Counted from the stretch's first letter, positions 1-7,848 are shown. The stretch is 9,458 bases of DNA from Sandaracinaceae bacterium (GCA_017881145.1 JADGRG010000170.1:1-9458); one strand, 5' to 3'. Translations and numbers: made by a program. The notes: a model not told the origin generated them from the sequence alone.

Positions 1-711
1 ACCTTCGACGGCTTCTGCAGGTTGCGGGTCGCCGAATGGACGTCCGCAGAATTCGGAGGAGATTTCACCCTGGCGAGCTACCTCCACAGTGGCGAGCGTC
101 ACGTGGCCATCGAGCCTGATGTTTCGATCGCGCACGCCACGGTGGCGCATGCATTGCGACGAGCCGGAGAGCCCGAGCAAGCGCTGCAGGCCTACCTGCG
201 CGGCGCACGCTGCGTGCCGGCGCAGCCTTGGTGCGATTGGGAAGCGCTCAAGATCGCGGTGATCCTGGGCGATGCCAAGAGCGCACTGGAAGCAGCCTCG
301 CGAGTTTCGTCGCGAGCCCCGAAGCCACGCTGGGATCAGCGCGAGACCACCGCCCTGATGGTGGCGGATGTTCTAGCTGCGATTGCACCGAAGCTTGCGT
401 CGCGTCGCGAGCAGCTCCTGCGCATCTACGACCAGCTCACCGAGCAAGCGCGCGACGCGGACGACAAACAGCACGTCGCGGCGATCCGGCGCGCGATCTT
501 TGCTGGCGAGGTTCCCCCCGCGCCGCTACCGCTGCGCACCACGGCAGTCCCGCCCGACCCGGATGCGGCACGCTTCTTCGCTTCGCTCAAGGAAGCTTAT
601 CGCAGCGGCAAAGTGCGCGACGAGGACATGCTTCTCGATCCAGTCTACGCGATGCTGCGCAAGCGCTTCGTTCTCGCCGAAGTCTTGCGCATCCCCCGCG
701 GCTTCAGCTGA
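1..711 (+). CDS. TPR-like repeat protein, C-terminal part (5' end outside window)
   Basis: The reading frame is open from the first base of the window to the TGA at 709-711, so the gene almost certainly begins upstream; the TTG at 22 has no ribosome binding site and is not a convincing start. Numbering from that TTG, residues about 36-66 look like a tetratricopeptide helix pair (A-HALRRAGEPEQALQAY pattern). Residues 70-100 form a second, degenerate helical repeat (LGDAKSALEAA). Residues 104-160 are charged and helical, followed by a proline-rich linker (164-180) and a short basic C-terminal helical segment. TPR arrays mediate protein-protein contacts, but no catalytic motif is visible and the partner is unknown. 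No signal peptide can be assessed because the N-terminus is missing. It runs tail-to-tail into the FHA-GGDEF gene. I am fairly sure it is coding, and unsure of its exact role. Confidence 0.75.
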   Translation, partial: TFDGFCRLRVAEWTSAEFGGDFTLASYLHSGERHVAIEPDVSIAHATVAHALRRAGEPEQALQAYLRGARCVPAQPWCDWEALKIAVILGDAKSALEAASRVSSRAPKPRWDQRETTALMVADVLAAIAPKLASRREQLLRIYDQLTEQARDADDKQHVAAIRRAIFAGEVPPAPLPLRTTAVPPDPDAARFFASLKEAYRSGKVRDEDMLLDPVYAMLRKRFVLAEVLRIPRGFS

Positions 712-767
712 CGTTGCAGGCGTAGTGGCGGGCACGGGCGAGACGAGCAGCCAGCCGCGCCGAAAGG

Positions 768-782
768 TCGCGAGAGTCGCGA
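768..782. terminator. Short hairpin between convergent genes (weak terminator candidate)
   Basis: In the 92-bp gap between the TPR-like gene and the diguanylate cyclase gene, TCGCGA (768-773), a three-base loop GAG, and TCGCGA (777-782) form a perfect 6-bp stem. It is the only obvious hairpin in the gap and could serve both convergent genes. There is no T-tract on either side, so intrinsic termination is doubtful; Rho-dependent termination or chance are real alternatives. Confidence 0.3.
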
Positions 783-803
783 AATGCGCAAGGCGAGGGT
801 CGT

Positions 804-1718
<915 letters not shown>

Positions 1719-1931
1719 TGCTCGTAAGCCGGGTGAGAGCTACAGGAAAAAGACACTCTATAGCGTACGGACTCGCCACCACCGAGTAAAGCCGCACGTT
1801 TGATCGTGGTGGTGCTTGGCGCGCTGGGCAGATTGTGCTCGGACGACGCACCTTACGCCAGACTAGCGCACACCGATGATGGATTGACTTACGAACCCAG
1901 TGACGACCTACTACGATTCTCCCTCGCGCCG
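1719..1931. promoter_or_regulatory. Divergent promoter region shared by the diguanylate cyclase and HD-GYP genes
   Basis: This 213-bp spacer separates the starts of two oppositely acting c-di-GMP enzymes. For the rightward gene, TTGACT (1884-1889, 5 of 6 to the -35 consensus) followed 17 bases later by CCTACT (1907-1912, 3 of 6) would start RNA near 1919, leaving a leader of only about a dozen bases. For the leftward gene, the A/T-richer stretch 1745-1765 is the likely core promoter (TATAGA at 1762-1757 on the minus strand), but I find no good -35. An inverted repeat ACTCG-7-CGAGT occupies 1771-1787, just upstream of that stretch, and could be an operator. The adjacent palindromes CTATAG and CGTACG lie at 1758-1769. 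All element assignments are by eye; the role of the spacer itself is secure from gene orientation. Confidence 0.5.
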
Positions 1932-3431
1932 ATGTACGAGAGCACGCACGACGACCCGCCACGCATCCTCGTGGTCGACGACGAAGCAGTCATTCGGGAT
2001 ATCCTGGCGGACTTCCTCGCCATGGAGGGTTTCGATGTGCGGACCGCTGCGGACGGATCGGCCGCGCTCTTCGAGCTCTCGCGAGGACACTATGACCTCG
2101 TGCTCAGCGATCTGAAGATGCCGAACATGGGTGGCATCGAGTTGCTCGAGGCCGTGGCTCAGAGCTCGCCGGATGTTGTGACCATCATCATGACGGGCTT
2201 CGGCACGGTGGAGACTGCCATCGATGCCATGAAGCGCGGCGCGTACGACTACATCATGAAGCCCTTCAAGATGGAGGAGGTCGTGCACACGGTGCGGCGT
2301 GGGCTGGAGCGCCGCAAGCTCGCCGCTGAGAACCTGCGGCTAAAGGAAGCGCTCTCGCTCTACAAGGTGAGCGAAGCCATCGCTGCGAGTCTGTCGCTCG
2401 ACGAAGTCATGCACAACGTGACGCAAGCGGCCGTGCACGAAGTCGACGCGGACGTTGTGACAGTGTTGCTCGACGACGGTACGGGAACATTCTTCGAACG
2501 TGCGCGGATCGTGAACCCCAAGCTTGGCATCGAGGTGGAGAGCACAGCATTCGGCACACTCTCGCCGCAGGCTCTGGCCGAGCATTTCGCCGGTGAGAAG
2601 CGCTTGCGAGCACACGGCGAGCGTGGGTTGCGTTTCTTTGCGACCGAGCCACAGCTAGCGCTCTGCTCCATGGTGGTCACCCACCTGATCATGGCGGGCC
2701 GGACCATCGGGTACATCGGGGCACTGAGCTTCACTGCGAAGAAGCTCTTCGATGAAGGCCAGCGCAAACTCTTGAGCATCGTCTCGGACCGCGCGGCCGC
2801 CGCCATCGAGAACGCCAAGCTCTACGAGGATCTCAAGGCAACGTTCTCGCAGACCATCAAGGGGCTCGCCAGCGCCATCGACAAGATGGACCGCTACACC
2901 GCCGGTCATTCGGGCCGGGTGGCTGCGTATGCACAGGTGCTAGCCATCAAACTCGGGCTCGACCCTGCGCAAGTCGAAATCGTGCGCCAGTCGGCGCTGA
3001 TGCACGACATCGGCAAGATCGGCTGTGTCATGAACCTGAATAAGCCAGGCATCCTGACCGATCGGGAATACGACGTCTTCCGACGACACCCTGGCTTCGG
3101 GCGCGAGATCCTCGAGCCCATCAAATTCTTGTCGCCGCTCATCCCCGGCGTGCACTCCCACCACGAACGTTGGGACGGCAATGGCTATCCGCTGGGCCTG
3201 CAGGGGCAGGACATTCCCCTCATCGCGCGCATCATCTCTGTGGCCGATGCTTACGACGCCATGACCAGTGACCGCGCCTACCGACGTGCATTGCCGCATT
3301 CGGTCACGATGCACGAGATCAAGAGCTGTGCAGGTAGCCAGTTCGATCCAGACATTGCGGCCGAGTTCACCGATGCCATCGAGGTCGACCGCCAAGCGCG
3401 CGTCGACGCCGAGACTCCAGTTCCGGAGTGA
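1932..3431 (+). CDS. Response regulator with GAF and HD-GYP domains (probable c-di-GMP phosphodiesterase)
   Basis: This 499-residue cytoplasmic protein probably hydrolyses c-di-GMP under two-component control. The receiver domain (about 10-125) has the acidic pair D16/D17, phospho-acceptor D60 (SDLKMP), T88 (IMTGFG) and K110 (MKPF). A helical linker (125-145) leads to a GAF-like domain (about 147-297), then an S-helix-like segment and an HD-GYP domain (about 305-480): YTAGHSGRV (322-330), MHDIGKIG (357-364), HPGFG (386-390), HSHHERWDGNGYP (408-420) and DAYDAMTSDRAYR (439-451). The metal-binding histidines and aspartates and the GYP signature are all present. Where many relatives have Glu before the first metal-site helix (E-x-R-D-x-Y-T), this protein has Asp at 317. 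The frame extends upstream to a TTG at 1800, but ATG 1932 is preferred because it lies just before the first receiver strand and a -35-like TTGACT sits inside the longer version. No Shine-Dalgarno is visible. No partner kinase is in the window, so it is an orphan regulator here. Confidence 0.96.
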   Translation: MYESTHDDPPRILVVDDEAVIRDILADFLAMEGFDVRTAADGSAALFELSRGHYDLVLSDLKMPNMGGIELLEAVAQSSPDVVTIIMTGFGTVETAIDAMKRGAYDYIMKPFKMEEVVHTVRRGLERRKLAAENLRLKEALSLYKVSEAIAASLSLDEVMHNVTQAAVHEVDADVVTVLLDDGTGTFFERARIVNPKLGIEVESTAFGTLSPQALAEHFAGEKRLRAHGERGLRFFATEPQLALCSMVVTHLIMAGRTIGYIGALSFTAKKLFDEGQRKLLSIVSDRAAAAIENAKLYEDLKATFSQTIKGLASAIDKMDRYTAGHSGRVAAYAQVLAIKLGLDPAQVEIVRQSALMHDIGKIGCVMNLNKPGILTDREYDVFRRHPGFGREILEPIKFLSPLIPGVHSHHERWDGNGYPLGLQGQDIPLIARIISVADAYDAMTSDRAYRRALPHSVTMHEIKSCAGSQFDPDIAAEFTDAIEVDRQARVDAETPVPE

Positions 3432-3461
3432 GCCGCACGCTCAGACGCCGTCGCGCCGTCC

Positions 3462-5249
3462 TCAGTCGACTGCGTCGTCATGGTGAGCAGGCCGCGTCGG
3501 GGTGCGATGCTCGGCGGAATCAGCGGGCGCTTCGACCTGGGCAGCGACGGGCGTGACCCGTGTGCGCTCGCCGTTCGCGGGTGCGGGATCCGCGGACGTC
3601 ACGACGAAGTCGCGGCCGATGGGCATGGGCAAGTGCGGCTCGCCGCGTTCTTTGGCGTCCTGCCACGGGTAGCGGATGCGCATGTGGTGCGCGCTGCCGA
3701 GCGTGTCGGTGATCTGCATTTCGAGCGTGCGCAACTCGGCGATGCTCAGACCGGATTCGTCGAGTTGCCCCTGATGCAGCTTGGTGAAGATCACGCGCTG
3801 CACCAACTCCTGGAACTTCTCACGCGTCGGCGGATCGACCGTGCGCGCGCCGGCTTCGATCGAATCGATGAGCATCAGGATCGCGGTCTCGCGAGTGCGT
3901 GGCCGCATGCCGGGATAGTGGAAGGCATCCTCGGCCAGGCGCTTAGGATTCCCCTGGGCGAGGGTCTTGTGCCAGAAGAATTCGAGCATGCTGGTGCCGT
4001 GGTGCGTGTACGCAAACTCCACCACGGCCTCCGGAATGCGGCCTTCTCGCAGAATGCGCGTGCCTTCGACGACATGCGCCATGATGGCGTCGGCGCTGAC
4101 ATCCGGTTCCAGGTCGTCGTGCGGTGAATGTTCGCCGCGCTCCTGGTTCTCGACGAAATACTTGGGCTGACAGGTCTTGCCGAGGTCGTGATAGTAGGCG
4201 CCGACGCGCGTCAGTAGGGCGTCGCAACCAATGGCGGCGGCGGCAGCCTCGGCGAGATTCGCCATGGCACGGGAGTGTTCCCAGGACCCAGGCGCCTCCG
4301 CGGCGATCTTGCGCAAGAGTGGGTGCTCGAGATCGGTGAGGTTGAGCAGTTGCGAGCGCGACACCACGCCGAAGATGCGGGATACGACCGGCTGCAACGT
4401 AAACGCCAGGACGCCTGCGAGCGTGCCCGCTGTCAGGGTGGCCATCGGCCCGGAGGTCCACGTGCTCGCCAACTCCTGCTCCAGGTGGAACCCGTCGAAG
4501 ATCTCTTTGGTCGCGACGTAGACACCTGCGCCGACGACGCCGCATACCACGCCTGACACGAGCAAGAAGAGGGTCTGTTTGCGGGCTGCACGGAAGGTCA
4601 GTGCAGCGATGCCGCTGCTGATCAGATACACCACGCTCGCGACCGGATCGTAGGCGATCAGCGAGGACGCGAAGAGGGTCAGCATGGCCGCCAGCATCGA
4701 GCCCGTGCGCCGATCGACGTAGAGCGACCCCCAGAGCGGCAGCAGAGCGATCGGAAAGACGAAGGCCGAAACGCTGGTCAGGAGCAGCGCAGCCTTCATC
4801 ACCAGCAAGAAGAGCAGCGAGACACCAAGCAGGGAGACTTGTGTGCGCAAGAGAGCGCCGGACTTGGCGCTAACCCGCCGCAGATAGGTCGTGGCGAGCA
4901 GGACGACCATGAAATACACGGCCCACTGCGCGCAGAGGTGGGTCGGGCGCGGTGGCCGCCGCTCGCGTTCGAAGGCCCGCACGATGGAGTTGAGCCGTGG
5001 GTCGTGGACCACTTCGCCCCGCGACACGGTGTTGGCGGCCGTGGTCAGGCGAGTCGCGCCAGTGTCGGGATCGGTGGTGCGCGTCGTGGTGCGCGGCAGT
5101 CGCAGCGTGATGGGCGCGGGCCGATCAGGATCGACGCGCCAAGGCTCGACGAATGCCTCCGCGAAGTTGGCAACGGTCAACGCCGTGGCGAACACGGCGC
5201 TCAGCACCACACCGGATGCTGCTCCGGCGACGAGTCGGGTACGAAGCAT
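3462..5249 (-). CDS. PgpH-like membrane HD-domain phosphohydrolase (7TM-HD family)
   Basis: This 595-residue inner-membrane protein has a cytoplasmic HD hydrolase domain. Characterised members of the family (Listeria PgpH) degrade c-di-AMP to pApA. Order of parts: one N-terminal membrane segment (about 8-30); a short extracytoplasmic region (31-106) containing VSRGEVVHDPRL, reminiscent of the family's G-x-V motif; seven hydrophobic segments (roughly 107-287); then an HD domain (about 300-520). The HD domain keeps the whole family signature: LTDLEHPLL (304-312), EAPGSWEHS (318-326), GAYYHDLGK (350-358) with the HD pair H354/D355, KYFVENQ (363-369), H392, THHGTS (415-420) and D462. The extracytoplasmic part is about 75 residues, far smaller than the roughly 250-residue 7TMR-HDED domain of firmicute PgpH. 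The last 60 residues are a low-complexity tail with prolines and histidines. The ATG start directly precedes the first membrane segment, although no clear ribosome site is seen. Family membership is certain; the substrate is inferred. Confidence 0.95.
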   Translation of the reverse strand: MLRTRLVAGAASGVVLSAVFATALTVANFAEAFVEPWRVDPDRPAPITLRLPRTTTRTTDPDTGATRLTTAANTVSRGEVVHDPRLNSIVRAFERERRPPRPTHLCAQWAVYFMVVLLATTYLRRVSAKSGALLRTQVSLLGVSLLFLLVMKAALLLTSVSAFVFPIALLPLWGSLYVDRRTGSMLAAMLTLFASSLIAYDPVASVVYLISSGIAALTFRAARKQTLFLLVSGVVCGVVGAGVYVATKEIFDGFHLEQELASTWTSGPMATLTAGTLAGVLAFTLQPVVSRIFGVVSRSQLLNLTDLEHPLLRKIAAEAPGSWEHSRAMANLAEAAAAAIGCDALLTRVGAYYHDLGKTCQPKYFVENQERGEHSPHDDLEPDVSADAIMAHVVEGTRILREGRIPEAVVEFAYTHHGTSMLEFFWHKTLAQGNPKRLAEDAFHYPGMRPRTRETAILMLIDSIEAGARTVDPPTREKFQELVQRVIFTKLHQGQLDESGLSIAELRTLEMQITDTLGSAHHMRIRYPWQDAKERGEPHLPMPIGRDFVVTSADPAPANGERTRVTPVAAQVEAPADSAEHRTPTRPAHHDDAVD

Positions 5250-5336
5250 AAATCAAGAAGTCGGCTGGAATGCCTTCACAAGTGTGTGCGGGATGTTACC
5301 AAACCGTGAGCGGCGCGACCTGGGCCGGAGCTCACT
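5250..5336. promoter_or_regulatory. Divergent promoter region between PgpH-like and GT-C genes
   Basis: These 87 bp must promote both the leftward hydrolase gene and the rightward glycosyltransferase gene. For the rightward gene, TTCACA (5275-5280, 5 of 6 to the -35 consensus) with TACCAA (5297-5302, 3 of 6) at 16-bp spacing is the best candidate. It would give a leader of about 28 bases that includes the GGAG ribosome site at 5327-5330. For the leftward gene I see only TTGTGA (5282-5277, minus strand) as a -35-like hexamer, with no convincing -10. The two -35 candidates overlap, so the promoters would interfere with each other if both are real. Confidence 0.4.
5327..5330 (+). promoter_or_regulatory. 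Ribosome binding site of the GT-C glycosyltransferase gene
   Basis: GGAG lies six bases before the ATG at 5337 and fixes the start of the glycosyltransferase gene. The base order and spacing are typical of a Shine-Dalgarno site, in contrast to the genes at 804-1718, 1932-3431 and 3462-5249, where none or only a weak one is visible. Confidence 0.65.
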
Positions 5337-6806
5337 ATGATCCCCCGCATTCTACCCTCTTGGCAACGTGTGCTTCCGCTCGGGGCAGCGCTATTCACGC
5401 TTGGGGTGGGTCTGTGCGCATGGCCGTATACCGTGGACGATGCCTACATCGTCGGTCGCTATGCGCGCAACCTGGCGTCGGGACTTGGCTATTCGTTGGA
5501 CGGGCGGGGCTGGAGCGACGGGGTGACAGGCCCTCTGTGGCTGGTCCCCGGGGTAGTGGCCGCGTGGGCGGGTATCGACCCCGTGACGGCCGCCAAGCTC
5601 GTCGGGCTCGGGTGTATGGCGGTCGCCATGGCGCGCATGCTGGCGCGCCTGGTCGGGCGCACTCAAGGGCGGGCCGTTGCTTCCGTCGGCCTCATGTTGG
5701 TTGTCACGGAGCCGACAGCCGGAACCTGGGGGGTGGCTGGGCTAGAGACCGGCGCTGCGACGCTCGCGCTCTGTGTTGCCGCGCTCGCCGCGACGCGTAG
5801 GCCGCGGCCGGCGATGGTCACCGCTGGCGTCGCGCTCGGCGTGCTGGCGTGGCTCCGGCCTGAGTTGGCTCTCTCCTCGGCCGTCTTGCTCGGCTGCTCG
5901 TGGCTGCGGCTGGGCCAGCGCGCTCTTCGCGCACTCTTCATCGCGGGCCTCTTCGCCTCGGCGCTCGCGCTACTGCGCTGGGTGCTCTTTGGCTCGCTCT
6001 TGCCACTTTCGTTCTACGCCAAGCCCGGGACCATCGTGGAAGGTCTGCGCCACACGGGTCGCGCCGCGCTCCTGCTCAGCGGTGGGCTTGGCGGCGTGCT
6101 CTTCGCCGCTGGCGTGACGCGCGGTCGGCACGACGACCGTATCTTCGCTTGTGTCGTGGTCGCGCAAGTGCTCGCTGTCAGCTTGGCTGGTGGCGACTGG
6201 ATGCCCGGCTTTCGCCTCTTCGCGCCGATCCTGCCGCTCTACATCGGCGTCGCCGCGGTCGGCGCCGTGCGGTTGGCGCGCTCGCCGAGCGGAAGAATCG
6301 TGGCGCTCGTCTCGCTTTTGTTCGCGTGCGGCTTGCCTCTCCTGGACCTGGTCACGCGCATCCCCGAAGTGCGCGCGGCGGGTGCAAGCCGTGACCGCGT
6401 GGCTCGTGCGCTCGCCCAGCGGCTGCGTGCCGAGGCTTTGCGGGTTGCACTGGTCGACATCGGCTACCTCGGATACCAGAGCGACGTGCAGGTCTTGGAC
6501 CTTGCCGGCATAACTGACGCAGAGGTCGCGCATCTGCCGGGCGGCCATCTGAGCAAACACCTCGATGCAGCGTGGTTGGCGCAGCAGGCACCTTTCGCAC
6601 TGGTGTTGCACTCCAGCACCGCGCCACGAGTGGACGCCGAGTCACGGCTGCTCGGACTCAACGGCTACCCGGTGGAGATGCAGGTGGCTGCGAGTGCGTT
6701 CGTGCGTTCGCGTTTCCGCGTCGCTGAGGTCTTCCACTACGCGCCGCGCTACTACTACGCGTTGCTCCTGCCAGCGCAGCCGCCTAGGGCTGAAAGCGAT
6801 AGGTGA
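5337..6806 (+). CDS. GT-C superfamily membrane glycosyltransferase, AftB/ZomB-like
   Basis: This 489-residue polytopic inner-membrane protein probably transfers a sugar from a polyprenyl-phosphate donor to an envelope glycan on the periplasmic side. After a first membrane helix (about 13-30), the first external loop holds VDDAYIVGRYARNL (33-46), the paired-aspartate motif of GT-C enzymes in the form seen in mycobacterial AftB and in ZomB-type proteins. Further family features: GVTGPLWL (62-69), WLRPEL (172-177), FGSLLPLSFYAKPG (218-231), GGDWMPGFRLFAPILP (285-300) and a C-terminal soluble-looking part with LDLAGITDAEVAHLPG (387-402). About eleven to twelve hydrophobic segments precede that part, which starts near residue 345. 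The ATG has a GGAG site at the right distance. Its last 23 bases overlap the end of the convergent barrel gene. The family is well supported by several motifs; the sugar and acceptor cannot be told from sequence, and arabinose should not be assumed outside actinobacteria. Confidence 0.9.
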   Translation: MIPRILPSWQRVLPLGAALFTLGVGLCAWPYTVDDAYIVGRYARNLASGLGYSLDGRGWSDGVTGPLWLVPGVVAAWAGIDPVTAAKLVGLGCMAVAMARMLARLVGRTQGRAVASVGLMLVVTEPTAGTWGVAGLETGAATLALCVAALAATRRPRPAMVTAGVALGVLAWLRPELALSSAVLLGCSWLRLGQRALRALFIAGLFASALALLRWVLFGSLLPLSFYAKPGTIVEGLRHTGRAALLLSGGLGGVLFAAGVTRGRHDDRIFACVVVAQVLAVSLAGGDWMPGFRLFAPILPLYIGVAAVGAVRLARSPSGRIVALVSLLFACGLPLLDLVTRIPEVRAAGASRDRVARALAQRLRAEALRVALVDIGYLGYQSDVQVLDLAGITDAEVAHLPGGHLSKHLDAAWLAQQAPFALVLHSSTAPRVDAESRLLGLNGYPVEMQVAASAFVRSRFRVAEVFHYAPRYYYALLLPAQPPRAESDR

Positions 6807-7671
6807 TCGCGACGAAGGGCGCGCCGAAGAGCCGGAAGAAGGGCGCCGTGTCACGAGCGCTGCTGGTGGCCAGCGTGCGCAGGAAGCAGAGGTCGAACTC
6901 CCACTGCGTGTTGCCCGCGATCCGCAGCCCGTAGGAGAGCAGGAAGAGTGACTGATCGATGAAGCTCAGGCGCGTGCTGGCATTCCAGAACGTCGAGTAT
7001 TCGAAGAGCAACGAGAATGCCTCGGAGACGCGCGCGATCATTCCCGCAGACACCGCGATCGGGAAGAGCACACTTGGCAGGTCGGTCAGGACCACGAACG
7101 AAGCGAGGGTTGCGCTGGAACGGCAGGCCGGCTCGAAGCAGAGTTGCCCCGCGCCGCCGACGCGACCGGCAAGCAGCGCCTGGCGGCCGGCGTGCAGGTA
7201 GTCGGCGGAGGCGAGTGCTGCGATCCGCAGCCACGGGCTGCGATGCAAGCTGGCTTTCAGGGTGAAGTCGAACACGCCTTGTTTGCCGAAGTCGGTGAAG
7301 CCACCCACCGCAAGCTGTAGCCGGTCGGTCGGCGCGTAGCCGACCTGCAAGAGCACGAGCTCGTAGTCGCTGACGAAGACGGTCCCTTTGGGCTGCGTGT
7401 CGCCGGTCGGCATCAACACCACGCGATCCGCGTGCGCGTGCGCAAAGCGGTAGCTCTGCACGGGCTGGTCTGCCTCTGCGGGCGGTGGTGAGGCAGGCGG
7501 GGACGCCGCTGCTACAGCTTGCGCTGGCGGCTCAACGGTCACTTGCGCGTGGGCTTGGGGCGCGCAGACCAAGCAGCAAGCCACCACCAGACACGCGCAG
7601 AGCCGAGCGACGAGCGCGGCGTCGATGCTCCTCTTGCCCCGGATCTTCTGCGCTGTCACCGGGCGATCCAA
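6784..7671 (-). CDS. Exported protein, probable outer-membrane beta-barrel, function unknown
   Basis: I do not recognise a characterised family. From a TTG at 7671 the product is 295 residues. An export signal spans about 1-42: basic RGKR (11-14), a hydrophobic Cys-rich core (20-37), then AHA before Q43, a good signal peptidase I site. A proline/alanine-rich linker (about 45-70) follows. The rest alternates hydrophobic and polar residues in short strands, beginning near VVLMPTGDTQPKGT, and ends in YRFQP with an aromatic close to the C-terminus, as in outer-membrane barrels. Two cysteines in QLCFEPACR could form a loop disulfide. TTG 7671 is preferred to the ATG at 7716: GGAGGGA (7684-7678) lies six bases before the TTG, while the ATG has no ribosome site and falls within a promoter-like -10. 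The gene is divergent from the AlgH-like gene. Export is well supported, barrel structure moderately, function unknown. Confidence 0.82.
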   Translation of the reverse strand: MDRPVTAQKIRGKRSIDAALVARLCACLVVACCLVCAPQAHAQVTVEPPAQAVAAASPPASPPPAEADQPVQSYRFAHAHADRVVLMPTGDTQPKGTVFVSDYELVLLQVGYAPTDRLQLAVGGFTDFGKQGVFDFTLKASLHRSPWLRIAALASADYLHAGRQALLAGRVGGAGQLCFEPACRSSATLASFVVLTDLPSVLFPIAVSAGMIARVSEAFSLLFEYSTFWNASTRLSFIDQSLFLLSYGLRIAGNTQWEFDLCFLRTLATSSARDTAPFFRLFGAPFVAITYRFQP

Positions 7672-7848
7672 GGCGCGTCCCTCCGTGAGAAAAGCGCAGC
7701 GGCGCGAGTGCCGCATGATAGCGGGCTGCGCGTGCGCTGTCGTCAGGTATTGCCGGCCCGGAGTGCGGGCGTGGGGCGCGACGGTGAAGAGAGCCTCAGC
7801 GAACCGGAGTCATTGAACGTCGAGGCGCTTCGGTGGCACGATCGGACG
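7672..7848. promoter_or_regulatory. Divergent promoter region between barrel gene and AlgH-like gene
   Basis: This 177-bp spacer contains the clearest sigma70-type promoter in the window, directed leftward to the barrel gene: -35 ACGACA at 7743-7738 (4 of 6), an exact 17-bp spacer, and -10 TATCAT at 7720-7715 (5 of 6), all on the minus strand. RNA would begin near 7708, giving a leader of about 37 bases that includes the GGAGGGA ribosome site. For the rightward AlgH-like gene I see TTGAAC at 7813-7818 but no -10 at proper spacing. The short frame running through this spacer on the plus strand is only an upstream extension of the AlgH-like frame. Confidence 0.5.
7678..7684 (-). promoter_or_regulatory. 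Strong ribosome binding site that decides a TTG start
   Basis: On the minus strand GGAGGGA occupies 7684-7678, and TTG (7671-7669) follows after six bases. It is the best Shine-Dalgarno match noted in the window and is the main reason for starting the barrel gene at TTG rather than at the ATG 45 bases upstream. Confidence 0.7.

Noticed and set aside
1800..1931. Upstream extension of the HD-GYP gene to a TTG at 1800
   Set aside because: The 44 extra residues resemble no known domain, receiver domains normally begin shortly before the ILVVDDE strand, and a -35-like hexamer lies inside the extension.
3463..3472. Palindrome CAGTCGACTG near the 3' end of the PgpH-like gene as a terminator
   Set aside because: It has no loop and no T-tract, lies mostly within the coding end, and 10-bp palindromes occur by chance in sequence of this length and composition.
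3480..4127. A 215-codon plus-strand frame opposite the PgpH-like gene
   Set aside because: It is antisense to the HD domain whose catalytic residues are all conserved; no recognisable domain in the translation.
5277..5286. CACA-AG-TGTG inverted repeat in the 5250-5336 spacer as an operator
   Set aside because: Four-base arms are too short to separate from chance.
7519..7848. Upstream extension of the AlgH-like gene to 7519
   Set aside because: It would overlap the signal-sequence region of the opposite barrel gene, and family members start close to the APGFLVA segment, which fits ATG 7849.
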